From the NCBI RefSeq assembly GCF_020283565.1, contig NC_060060.1, positions 1,860,001 to 1,924,000 on the forward strand: a stretch of 64,000 nucleotides of DNA, read 5' to 3'. Below the pieces are notes generated by a model that had not been told where the DNA came from, ran no database searches, and worked only from the letters and a program-made list of their open reading frames with translations. This document shows positions 21,367 to 32,204 of this stretch, one piece after another (positions within the stretch are counted from its first letter, which is position 1; every line of letters starts with the position of its first letter). The position numbers and the translations under genes were made by a program. This stretch comes from Trifolium pratense (lineage: Eukaryota > Streptophyta > Magnoliopsida > Fabales > Fabaceae).

Positions 21367-22210
21367 TCAGACCAACTCACATCTGATGTGAACTTCTTAA
21401 CACACTGTCTCACGTCTAGCACTATTGGGCTTGGTGCGTGGATATAAATGATGGGTGGCCCGATAACAGGTGGCCCAACGGATCAATCCGAGCTTGAGAC
21501 CTCTCACCCATCTCAAGAAGTCTCAAATCCTCGGGAGTCCTAGAGTTGTGACCCTTTGAGCTTGATCCCTTAAACCGTTGTTGGAAACTTTTCTTCAGAA
21601 ACCCTACGGGTAGATGAATAGAATGTCGTAGCAGTTAATCCAGACCGTGCAAATTCTGATGGTTGACTTTGGTCAGTTGAGCCTCTGTAGGACATATTAA
21701 GTATGCGTTATCTGATAAGTGACGTCTTATCTAAGAACACAACAATCTCACTTATATCGTCATGGAAAGTCCTCTTGCTCAGATTTTCAAGGCCCAACTC
21801 CCAGGAAACTCTGAGCTGGAGGACTTTTCATGACAATATAAGTGTGAGTGTTGTGTTCTTAGACAAGACGTCGCTTCTCATGAAGCGCGTACTTAATCTA
21901 TCCTATAAAGGCTCAACTGACCAGAGTTAACCATCGGAAGTTGCACGGTCTGAATTAACTGCTACGACATTCCTTTCATTTACCCCTCGGGGTCTGAAAA
22001 ATAGTTTCGAACAAAGGTTTAAGGGATCAACCTCAAAGGGTCAGAGCTCTAGGACTCATAGGGTATACTTCTTAAGATGGGTGAGAGCTCTAAAGCCAGA
22101 TTGAGCTGTTGGGCCACATGTTATCGAGTTTCCGTTATATTCACACACCAAGCCCGATAGTGCTAGACATGACGGGATGTGTTAAAAAATTTCACAACGA
22201 ATGTGAGTTG
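21367..22210. repeat. Long inverted-repeat element H5
   Basis: Orthologue of H1 within duplication copy 2. The centre is near 21805 and the arms are about 420 bp. Arm-to-arm mismatches partly differ from those in H1. Confidence 0.85.
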
Positions 22211-23964
22211 GTCTTGTTTTTCCTTTTTGATTGGCTGAATTTGCTAAAACAACATGAGTGGTACAAGTTGTTTTGTTGTTCTGGTGCAACATGTGGGACA
22301 AGATTGATCTAATATGTGTGATGCATCTGGCCCCGTCTTTAGGCTATGGTTTATGCATGATCAGGCGTGATTATTATTATCCGAGCGAGATTTTTGGTAT
22401 CTATTTCTCTTAGCGAGATTATTGGTTATTTCTAAAAAATTGGTTAGCAAGTTATTAGCTAGATTTGTTTGGAGAATTAGATATGATCAAATCTAATTAT
22501 ATGAAGATTCAAAAAAAATCTTATCCTTTAGTGATTCTATATGAAGATTTATCCTCATATTTTTGTCTATATGAAGATTTGGTAGACAAAAAAGCGCTTC
22601 TATATGAATATTTTTTTAGTAGACAGAAGCACGTAGTTATGATGATAAAAAAATTACATGTTTCTCTTTGATTCAAACCATAAATCATATTACCTGTTGA
22701 TTTTGCAAACAATGCATATTATGACATTCGTTAACAATATACTTGTGTATGGATGTAGTCAAACACATCAGAGGCATCTAACCCAGATCTAACCAACCCC
22801 AAAACCACTGGCGCAGTGTAAGCAAATCTAAAACCTTAAAACCTGCATATCACAACAAATCTAGAATCAAATAGAGAAACAAAGGATAAAATTGCCAACC
22901 ACACACCAGAGAAGGATAATCTAGAAATATGGTGGAACAAACCGATAATGATCACATTGAGATCTGAACATCGTTAAACAGATCAACTGATGGGAGGACG
23001 GCTATATGGATCCACATGAACCAAAAGAGGAGACACGAACCAAAAACACCATATGGCTTCCATGCCGATGGAAACAAACCCTTTCAGCTTTAAACCACAG
23101 CAGTTAGACTGGATTAGTTGAACAATGGTGTCGCCAACCGTGAGGGCTTGACACAACACCACAACCTAAGCTACATCATAGAAGGATGGTTTGGATTTAG
23201 GGTTAAGGAGGTTGAGAGAAGGTGGACAATGGCCGAAGGATAAAGAGTGGTGAAGGCTAATGTTAATAGAAAAGAGTGAGGTTTGGTTGTTGATGATGAA
23301 AAAGAGTGAGCTTTAATACGAATTTATATCAATTTCACCTAATAAAAGAGTGGATGTTAATAGAAAAATCATGTACCTGTTTTTCTTTAAAGTCTATTTT
23401 TCTTTCAAAGTCAAATCCAATATTTATTGTTTTCAACAATACTCTTAAAAGTCAAACCAATATTTATTGTTTTCAACAATACTCTTAAATTTGGTAAAAA
23501 AAAAAAAAAAAAAAACTCTTAATTATCTTTTACAAATTGGAATTTGGTGCAATATATGTACCAAAAAAAAAAAAGAAATTGGTGCAATAAAATATAATAA
23601 ATAGTTCAAAGCATTAAAAATGATAACAATTTTGGTTAGAGTGTAACAAAATTTATTTTTAAAAAGTTATGTGTAAATGATATTAAGGAGTAATTTAAAT
23701 TTTTTGTTTTTTTATCAAGTAATCTAGTGGCAAAAAATTTACTCTTAAAGTAAATTTGTAAAAAATTTCAAATTCAAACTCATGTCTATTTATATTGCAA
23801 TTTTCCTACAAAGTGAGTTATATTCACAGAAATAAGAGTAGATTAAATAATGGGCTATAAAAATTGAAATTATAAAATTATTGAGGGGCTTGTTGAAATT
23901 AATGGATCGGGAGAGATAAAAGTAAATTTATCATATTTTTAATGCTTGGAGATAAAAATGTAGG

Positions 23965-24184
23965 GTCCGTTTGGATTTAACTTATTTTTTAGTTTATGAA
24001 AATAGCTTATACAAATAAATAGACTTTTGTGCTAATTCATAAGTTTTTATTGACAAAATGTGTAACTTTATAGGTTGTTTTATCATAAAATACTTGGAAA
24101 AGTTTATAATAATATATAAAAATTTATTTATTTGCATATGTTGTTTCACATAAGCTTAAAAATAAGTCAATTCAAACGGATACA
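23965..24184. mobile_element. Tourist-like MITE
   Basis: The ends GGGTCCGTTTGGATTTAA and TCAATTCAAACGGATAC are imperfect inverted repeats around AT-rich arms with AATAGCTTATACA and CACATAAGCTT. It resembles the insertion at 3953-4172. A clear target duplication was not found. Confidence 0.7.
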
Positions 24185-24341
24185 TATAGCATGTGTTGGT
24201 GATTACTCATAAATATTTTAGAAAAAAAAAGGACAATATATCTTTGCCAAAAAAATAAGACAATATATATTGTTTTTATATTAAGATATAATAAATAATT
24301 CTTTAGGTTTAATATAATATTATTTTAACGATGTTATTATT

Positions 24342-24355
24342 TTTTTTTTGAAGGA
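24342..24355 (-). mobile_element. Minimal retroposon scar: poly-T flanked by 18-bp duplication
   Basis: TTTAACGATGTTATTATT occurs at 24324-24341 and again at 24356-24373, separated by only 14 bp beginning with a T-run. It looks like an extremely truncated LINE/SINE insertion consisting of little more than its tail. Confidence 0.65.
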
Positions 24356-24444
24356 TTTAACGATGTTATTATTATTACGAGCATTTAACAGTTTGCATTT
24401 ATGTCTTATTTAATTATTTTTTTAAACTAATTTCTCTTGTCTTA

Positions 24445-24605
24445 TACTCCCTCCGGTTATATATATATATATATAAAAGAAAAGTTTTGCTTTTTAGATT
24501 AATTGTAAAATGAATGTATCTAGACTATAATATAGTTTCAATACATTTATTTTACGATGAACCTAAAAAGTCAAACTTTTCTTATATATGAGACCGGAGA
24601 AAGTA
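24445..24605. mobile_element. Stowaway-like MITE
   Basis: TACTCCCTCCGG at the left and CCGGAGAAAGTA at the right, TA flanks, mirrored AGAAAAGTTTTGC / CAAACTTTTCTTA arms. A (TA)n run sits in the left arm. Confidence 0.8.
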
Positions 24606-25069
24606 TATTATAAAAAAGTCAAATGTATTCGTTCGAAATCTGAACTAAATACATTTTACTGTTTCTTTACTTATATTTGAAGGAACTATATAAAAGAAAC
24701 CATGGATTCGGATCGTTGTTTTAGAAATTCTATAAACTGGTTCAAGGATTCTTTATACAAAAATCGGACTTTCACATCTATTTTGCTACATTGAAAAAAC
24801 AAATGGTTCAAGGATTCTTTATATAAAAATATGTTAAAATTTGTTTTTTTTTATTCGACATTTAAGTTTGTTATTATTATAATGATGAAATTTTATTTAT
24901 ATTGAAAAATATGTGAAACTATTATGTATTTTTTTTGTAAAACTTATTAAATGAATAAATTTGATTATAATTTTATAATTTTTAGAAATATATGTTATAA
25001 TTTTTATGTAAAACTTATTAATTTGAATAAATTTGACACATATTTATCCAATTTTTATGTATAAGTTAT

Positions 25070-26467
25070 TGACGATGGTTCTGCAAGTGTACAGAATCGC
25101 TACCAAGTAATAAAGTAGTAAGTTATCGTCTCCACATGGATTGTGCCAAGGTTATTAGTTCGATTTATGAATTAACGCTCTTAACAATAAATTGAAATAA
25201 AAGACTTTGCATTCACTTTGTTTGTTTGAGATGGTTTTGAACCGTTGAAAATAAATAGCAATTAAAGTGAAGAGTAATTGAGAGTAAAGGTTTGAGTTTC
25301 CTCCCCTAGTTCTGCTTGGTAACTGGCGCTATATCTGCTTACTATTGACATATTATCTGAAGATTAATTTCTATTAAAGTAAGCTTAGTTTAGCTATATT
25401 CTATTGTAATCTGTTTAGGGTGAATCAATCAAACTAGGCTTAGCCTTTGTTATTTCTTGTCCTTACCTTAACGAGTTCAGCCTTTTAATGTGCATCCTTA
25501 CCTTTAGAGGTTCCTAATTTATCAAGTTCTCTAGTCTGACTGGTTCCCTAATATCAGTACAAAATTTAACTATGTGTGATTCTTAATCTCTAACCTCACC
25601 GCAGATACTGAATTTAATGGTCTCGTGTAAGTGAGTTATAGTATCCCTTTGTTTCCGAAGTCTTAGATGTGTCACGATATCCACTTCGACCCTAGTTACT
25701 AACAGACTATGCGTACGTTCATATATGCTAGTGTATAAAACGATAAATACAAATACTGACAAATAATAAATGAATAACAATTTGTATAAAGACTTGGAAA
25801 TAACCATATTACATGTTCTTAAGCATTCCTAGGGGAGTTCATCTACTTGACATAACCCTGATGGGGTTTAGCTACTAAACACCATAACAAAACAATAAGG
25901 AAAAGAAAACATAAAGATTACCCTTATGCCCTTGGAGCACCTGAGCCTCCTCCTTGCTTCCTACTTAGAGTTCTCCTAACTCTCTTGTGAATATTGAATT
26001 GTTCTCAATATTTCTGAATGAATAATAGTGGAGGAGAAAGACTCTATTTATAGTTTTTCAGCTGGATTTTGGGCTTTTCTGCGCACCCATCGTGGCCACA
26101 ATGGCGTGTATTGTCGCCTCATCGTTGCCACGATCGATCATATCGTGGTGCGATGGAAGATTTCTTGCGTGCTTTTCAAGTCTTCATCGTGCCACGATGG
26201 CAAGCCATCGTAGTACGATGGGAAAGATTTTCTTCAATTTTTCTTCCAATTAAACGCCTTTCATCGCCCCTCGCCGGATCTCATCGTGGGTACGATGGAT
26301 TGCGCTGTTTATTACATTTTTGCCCTTTTTGATGTTTTTTCCACTTTTCTTGTTCCTGGGCCAAGTATCTTCTCTTTTTCAGGTATTTGCTTGCTTCTGG
26401 GCTTCAATTTCTATTAAAACTATATACTATTTTACTAATAAAATTACCATCTAATTGACTGTCATCA
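25070..26467 (-). mobile_element. Solo LTR 1 (1398 bp)
   Basis: Ends TGACGATGGTTCTGCAAG and GACTGTCATCA, flanked by GTTAT (25065-25069) and GTTAC (26468-26472), a 5-bp duplication with one change. A minus-strand core promoter, CTATAAATAGAG at 26042-26053, shows its orientation. Between 26089 and 26303 imperfect palindromes of the form CATCGTGGCACGATGG recur five or six times. No internal domain or second LTR adjoins, so it arose by LTR-LTR recombination. Confidence 0.88.
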
Positions 26468-26472
26468 GTTAC

Positions 26473-26546
26473 AAATAATAGTCCCTTATGTATTTTTTAA
26501 TAAAAAAAAATCTAAATTTGATTAAGAACATTTAATAATAATTAAC

Positions 26547-26601
<55 letters not shown>

Positions 26602-27282
26602 GTTAGTACTGTAGTAAACTTCATAGCTTATTTTATGAAAAATATTATTTATGATTCTATTTTTATATACCTATTTTTTATGCATATTTATCTTATTTTT
26701 TCTATAAATTTTTATATTGACTAAACTTTCTATAATTATTTTTTGTTCTAAGTTTTATGCATATATAGATTCACATATAATTTTTTTTATTGTATTCATC
26801 TTATTATTTCTATATTTTTTTATTAACTAAAATTTCTATAATTTTTTATTGTTTTTGTTTTGTTCCTATTTTTCTGTATAGATTCATATATGACATTTTT
26901 TGTATTCATCTTATTCTTTCCTTTATTTTCAAGTAGCGGCCATACAGGGCGCGTTTTGCACATGTCTGTGTCTATTATGTAAATTTATGTTAAAAAAAAA
27001 ATGTCTTATGATATGGTTAGTTTGTTAATAAAAGATTTTTGCTACTTAAAAAATAAAATAAAAACATGTCTTATGTTATGGTAAGTTTGTTAATAAATTT
27101 TTTTACTACTAAACAAAGTTCGCATGCGCCTATTTTTTCACAGATATTCTCACTCTTCTAAAAATATCAGGAAGGACATCCCAAAACAAAGTTATGCCTG
27201 TATTTGAAGCTTGGAATCTACAATTCAAAGAAATACTTGTTATACCTAAGATATGTTAGGATGTTATGAGACACGAGCCTGA
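26473..27282. other. AT-rich intergenic DNA with (ATT)n microsatellite
   Basis: (ATT)n spans about 26549-26600. Repeated TTTATTAACTAAAATTTCTA-like blocks follow at 26700-26920. Nothing coding is seen. Confidence 0.6.
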
Positions 27283-27287
27283 GTAGC

Positions 27288-28685
27288 TGATGGTGGCTCT
27301 GCAAGTGCACAAAATCACAACCAAGTAATAAAGTGATAAGTTATCGTTCTCCACAAGGATTGTGCCAAAATTACTAGTTTCGCTTAGGAACTTATAAAGT
27401 AAAGTTGTTTTGCATTCACTTTGTTTGTTTGAGAGAGTTTTGCATAAAAGTAAATAACAAGAAAGTAAAGAGCAATAATAAAAGGCGTGTGTCTGACCAC
27501 ACGGGGTGTGCGATTAAGTGTTTCGAATCCCTCTCATACTCCTTCTTGGTAAGTGGCATTATACTATACCTTATTATCAGCTATAAGCTACCAGATTAAG
27601 TTTCAGTAAAGTAAGCCTAGTATTACTAACTTACCTCTATTGCAAACTGTTTAGGTCGAACCAATTAAGCTAGTCTAGGTTTAGCCTTCATTATTTCATA
27701 TCATTATCTTTAACGGGTTCAGCCTCGAAGGGGCGTCCCTACCTTTAGAAGTTCAGAATTTAACAAGTTCTCTAAGTCAGCTCGGTTTCCTAACATCAGT
27801 GCATAATTTAACTACTTGTTAATCTTAATCCTGCCCCCGTATACCGTTAGATACTGAATTTAATGGTCTCACATATCGGTAAGATGAAATGTCTCTTTAG
27901 TCTGGCTTATTAAGCTGTTGTCACGGGATCAGTTAATTTCACTCTAGGTTCATTCAATTAATGTAATCAATACTAAAGAATGAAGAATTCAAGCTAAGAC
28001 AAATATAGAAAATAATGTAATAACAATTGAGCATAAACTTTATCGAACCAGGGTTACATATCTCAAGCATTAATAAGGGAGTTCATCTACTCGACCTAAC
28101 CTAGGAAAAATAACTTACAAAAGACAATAAAGAAAAGAACTTTATTGGCATTGGAGTTCCTTGGCCCTCCTTGCCTCCTCCTTAGAGTTCTCATAACTCT
28201 CCTGAGTATCACTATTGTTGAGTGATTTATGAATGAATAATAGTGAATGAAGAGAGCTCTATTTATAGTTTTTTAGTTGGGTTTTGGGCTTTTCTGCCAC
28301 CCATGTTACTCATCGTGGCCACGATGGCTTGTAATTTTGCCTCATCGTGGCCACGATGGAAGATTTACTTCAGATTTTCTGTTTTTCTTCAACCGTCTTT
28401 ATCGTGCCACGATGATATGTCATCGTGGTACGATGGAAAAGATTTGTTGCAAATTTTCTTCGATTTAAACCGCATTCTCATCGCGCCACGCTGGATCTCA
28501 TCGTAGGTACGATGTCTTGTGTTGTTTATTACGTTTTTTTCCCATTTTTTATGTTTTTTTCCATTTTTTTTGCTTCTGGGCCAAGTAACTTCACTTTTTT
28601 CAGGTATTTACTTTTTTTAGGCTTCAATTACTATTAAAACTACCCTAAATTACTACTAAAAACATCATATAATTGACAGTCATCA
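27288..28685 (-). mobile_element. Solo LTR 2 (1398 bp)
   Basis: Ends TGATGGTGGCTCTGCAAG and GACAGTCATCA, flanked by a perfect 5-bp duplication, GTAGC (27283-27287 and 28686-28690). It has the same length as solo LTR 1 and aligns with it throughout. Minus-strand TATA box CTATAAATAGAG at 28257-28268. Palindromic CATCGTGGCCACGATGG-type motifs recur at 28313-28515. Confidence 0.93.
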
Positions 28686-28690
28686 GTAGC

Positions 28691-29309
28691 ATACGATAAT
28701 ACTAGGTTTAATGAGTTAAATGATCCCTTAAAAATATTTTAGGCTTCATTAGCATTAATATTGTGTGACACGGTCAAAAGTAACGTATTCGGTGTATTTT
28801 TCAGAACACTTGATTTGAATTCTCTTATGTTAAAATGCAGTATGAAGGAGTTATGTAAAAAACCCCACAGCAGGTTGAAAATTATTAGGTGTGCTACAAC
28901 TTTTTTTATGACTAAAAATATACAAGTGAGTTTAATTATGATATAAAACCTCTGACATATCCACTCAAGGGGTGTTTGAAGTTCAGTTTGGATTGGTTTT
29001 AATTTTTAAAGAAAAAATTCTTCCGATTCAAAGATAGAATCACTAGCAGTTCCTTTCGGTTTTGAATGTTTACTTAAAAAAAAAAAATTCATCCGATCCA
29101 ATTTTATGCTGTTTAATTTGGTTCGAATTTTGAATATCCAAAATAAAACTAATTCCAACTCCAATGAAACTTTTGATAAATGTGGACACTTTAATAACAA
29201 CCTACTCTACACATCATTTTCGGATGCATCCAATCACCTTTACATTTTACAATGCAACATTTGATAAATACGCAAACCTTAATTACCAACTAGGTAAATT
29301 TTAATATGG
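28691..29309. other. Intergenic DNA without a supported gene
   Basis: Only short frames without motifs. A pair of related AATTC(T/A)TCCGATCCAA-like blocks at 29017 and 29086 may be fold-back remnants. Confidence 0.5.
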
Positions 29310-29655
29310 ACTACTTCATCAAGTGGTCCATGGTGGACCAGTCATGAATAACATTATAATGAATATGAATTTTATAAAATTCACCGTTTGATTGAAAGTT
29401 TAAATAATATAGATCATCCATAGAAAAATTTAGAAAAATTGAAAATCATTTGATATGTTATTGAGACACATCAAGATTAATAGTTTATTAAATAACAGAA
29501 ATCTTGATGGGTCTCAATAACATATCAAATGATTTTCAAAAAATTTTAAAAAATTTCTGGATGATTTATACGATATAAAATTAATCCAACAGTGAATTTC
29601 GTAAAATTCATATTCGGTAGATCACTTGTCCACAGTGGACCACTTGTGAAGGTGA
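29310..29655. mobile_element. Long fold-back MITE
   Basis: The arms pair around 29485. ATCATTTGATATGTTATTGA on the left mirrors TCAATAACATATCAAATGAT on the right, and the outer parts GTGGTCCATGGTGGACCA and GTCCACAGTGGACCAC also pair. The stem is about 160 bp. The target duplication is not clear. Confidence 0.8.
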
Positions 29656-29696
29656 TCTGTCATAGCATTAGCCAGACAAACTATTCACATCTTTAA

Positions 29697-30110
29697 TACT
29701 TTCTCCGGTCACTATTATACTCCCTCCGTCCCAAAATATAAGAACTAGTTGACCATTGCACGCACACCGATGCATAACTTGGATTACGAATATCTTTAAT
29801 TGTGCATTAGTAAAAATTATAGAAATTTGATATTTTGAAAATATTCGTCGAAACAAATCATACAAGATCTTATATGATCATATTTACATTTATATACTTT
29901 TAGAAAAATACGGTCAAAATAAGACATATGAATAGTGCATTTAGTCGAATGAGGTCTTATAAAATGGGAAGGTGGGAGTAAGAAAAAGAATAATTTTTTA
30001 GATTCATTAAAAAACTGATGTATCTGACCTATATTATGGACCAGATACATTAACTTTTCAATGAACCTAAAAAAGTGACTTTTTGCTTATAATAGTGATC
30101 GAACGGAGTA
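29697..30110. mobile_element. Stowaway MITE interrupted by a second Stowaway MITE
   Basis: The outer ends TACTTTCTCCGGTCACTATT and AATAGTGATCGAACGGAGTA pair with each other. Inside the left arm lies a complete second element at 29718-29980 with ends TACTCCCTCCGTCCCAAAAT and AAAATGGGAAGGTGGGAGTA. Removing the inner unit restores a normal outer element of about 150 bp. Confidence 0.85.
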
Positions 30111-30269
30111 CATTTCTAAACTTCTATATTTATTAATTGTCCATTTAATTTCCCAATAAAACTTTTAATATATTAAAGCAAAATTTGATAAACGCAAAGA
30201 CTTTAATAGTACAACTATAAAAAATATGAAAATATTCATTTTATTTTTGAATATAAAAAATATCATTCT

Positions 30270-30460
30270 CTATCTCTCCGGTGCAGTTTTGTTTTGTTCT
30301 GTACTATTTTGTTCTGTCTTATACTATTCTATCAAGTATCTGCTGTTTTGCGAATCAAACGCACACTTAAGGTGAATAAATGAAGTGCCCGGATTTGAAC
30401 CTCAACCGCTACATATATAAAGTGATGTCCCAACCAAATGAGTTAAACTCAAATGGACAT
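30270..30460. repeat. MITE half and tRNA-like SINE remnant
   Basis: 30270-30365 (CTCTCCGGTGCAGTTTTG ... TTTTGCGAATCAAACGCA) looks like one end of a MITE related to the GGTCCGTTTGATCCG end at 36513. On the minus strand, 30375-30455 reads TTTAACTCATTTGGTTGGGA then GGTTCAAATCCGGGCAC, which are box A- and box B-like words of a SINE. Confidence 0.5.
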
Positions 30461-30823
30461 ATTGAGTAACTATATTATATGTATTTGACATATAATATAG
30501 TCTAGATACATTAGACACTCAATGTACCTAAAAAGTGAATTTTCTCAATAAAATAAAAATAATATTTATTATAACTAATATTAAGAAATTAATAATTATT
30601 AGATAATTATAAAATTAAATTTCCGATCTATAGTGGTAATATATTAAATTTTAAGCTCAGACTGAAAAACTATTCTTATAAAAAAAAAAAAAACTATTCT
30701 TACCGTTTCTTTGTTGGTCAAACAACTTTCCATTTCTAATTTCTAATTAACAACTTTCCATAAATAAATTACCAAATTAACGAATTTAAAAATTCAGCAT
30801 AAAAGGAGGGAAAACAAAAACCC

Positions 30824-32204
30824 AAACCCATTTCGATTCATTCATCTTCACTCTTTCAGAGCAAATTCTGTAACTTTTCACTCAAACCAAACCAAAAACT
30901 GGATCTCAATTCATCTTCACTCAAACCAAACCCAACAATGGATCTTAATTCATCTCCATCACAGCTCAATCAGAGCAACGTTGATGCCAATGACAATTCT
31001 TGTCACCAGGTTCATTTCTTAGCTTCTATGCTTTTTCAATTTTAATTTTGAAATTTTCAATCTTAGGGTTTCTGATTATAACATATTATATATTCAATTA
31101 GCCAAATTTTTGTAATTCTTATTATTGATATTGACATGTTAGTTTCATGTCTGGTGTCTGTGTTTTTGTTGATGCTTTGTGGTTATAGATTGTGGAGTAA
31201 TTTCTAAACCCTAAGTTAATGTAAAAAATTGAATTTGATGGGTTGTAGGGTGATGATGTATGAAAGGTTTACTTTTTGTATGTATTTGTTGTTTTCTGGT
31301 GTTTTTGAGATGTGATGATTTTTGGAGAGTACAATTTGAAAATGGATTATATGAACATGGATATGACTTGTTATGGGACATTGGGAATTATATGAAAATG
31401 AGAACTTTGTTGATTGGCGGTAGGATGATGATGATGATGTTTTGGGGTTTATTTTGACTAGCTAGATACCGTGTATGACTTTGATTTACAGTTTTAATAA
31501 TGTACATTTTGATGCTAATGCGCTTTTTTTGCTTGATACCCATTTCGATTAATTCATCTTTACTCTCTCAGAACGAATCGGCTGAATTTTCACTCAAACC
31601 AAACCAAACAATGGATCTCAATTCATCTCCATCACAGCTCAATCTGAGCAGTTTTGATGCCAATGACAATTCTTGTCACCAGGTTCATTTCTTAGCTTCT
31701 ATGCTTCTTCAATTTTGATTTTCTGTTGATTTGATTCAAATTTCAACCCTTAGGGTTTCTCATCATAACATATTATATATTCAATTATGCAAATTTTTCT
31801 TGTTCTAATTACTAATATTGACATGTTAGTTTCGTGTCTGGTGTCTGTGTTTGTGTTGATGCTTTGTAGATTTAGATTGAAAAATCCGTTCGTAGGGTGA
31901 CGATGTATGAAGGTTTAGTCTTTGTATGTGTTTATTGTTTTCGGGTGTTTTTGCTATGTTTTATTTTTTATATTCTGAGATGCGATGATTTCTGGCGAGA
32001 GCACAATTTGAAAATGGATTATATGAGCATGGATATGACTTCTTATGGGACACTGGGAATTATATGAAAAATGTGAACTTTGTTGATGGGTTGTAGGATG
32101 ATGATGTTTTGAGGTTTATTTACTAGCTAGAAATTGTGTATGACTTTGATTTAAGTTTTAATAATATTCATTTTAATGCTAACACATTTGTTTGCTTGAT
32201 TTTC
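30824..32204 (+). repeat. Tandem duplication of promoter, first exon and intron start
   Basis: Two units of about 700 bp (30824-31536 and 31537-32204) share ACCCATTTCGATT, the leader CTCAAACCAAACC, a 72-bp ATG exon and the start of intron 1. The second ATG exon is at 31611-31682 and encodes MDLNSSPSQLNLSSFDANDN followed by SCHQ, with the same splice donor. Either ATG exon can join exon 2 in frame. Confidence 0.9.

Larger units (their letters stand above)
21126..23921. repeat. Dispersed ~2.8-kb duplication, copy 2
   Basis: Collinear with 3797-6795 but without the 220-bp MITE. It holds the gene fragment at about 21155-21280, hairpin H5, the copia-like block (22300-22510) and the unclassified block (22740-23240). 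Poly-A expansion near 23496-23515 is the main length change. Confidence 0.9.

Noticed and set aside
6800..28685. One giant LTR retrotransposon bounded by the related LTRs at 6.8, 25 and 27 kb
   Set aside because: The two complete LTRs each have their own 5-bp duplication and no primer site or coding interior lies between them.
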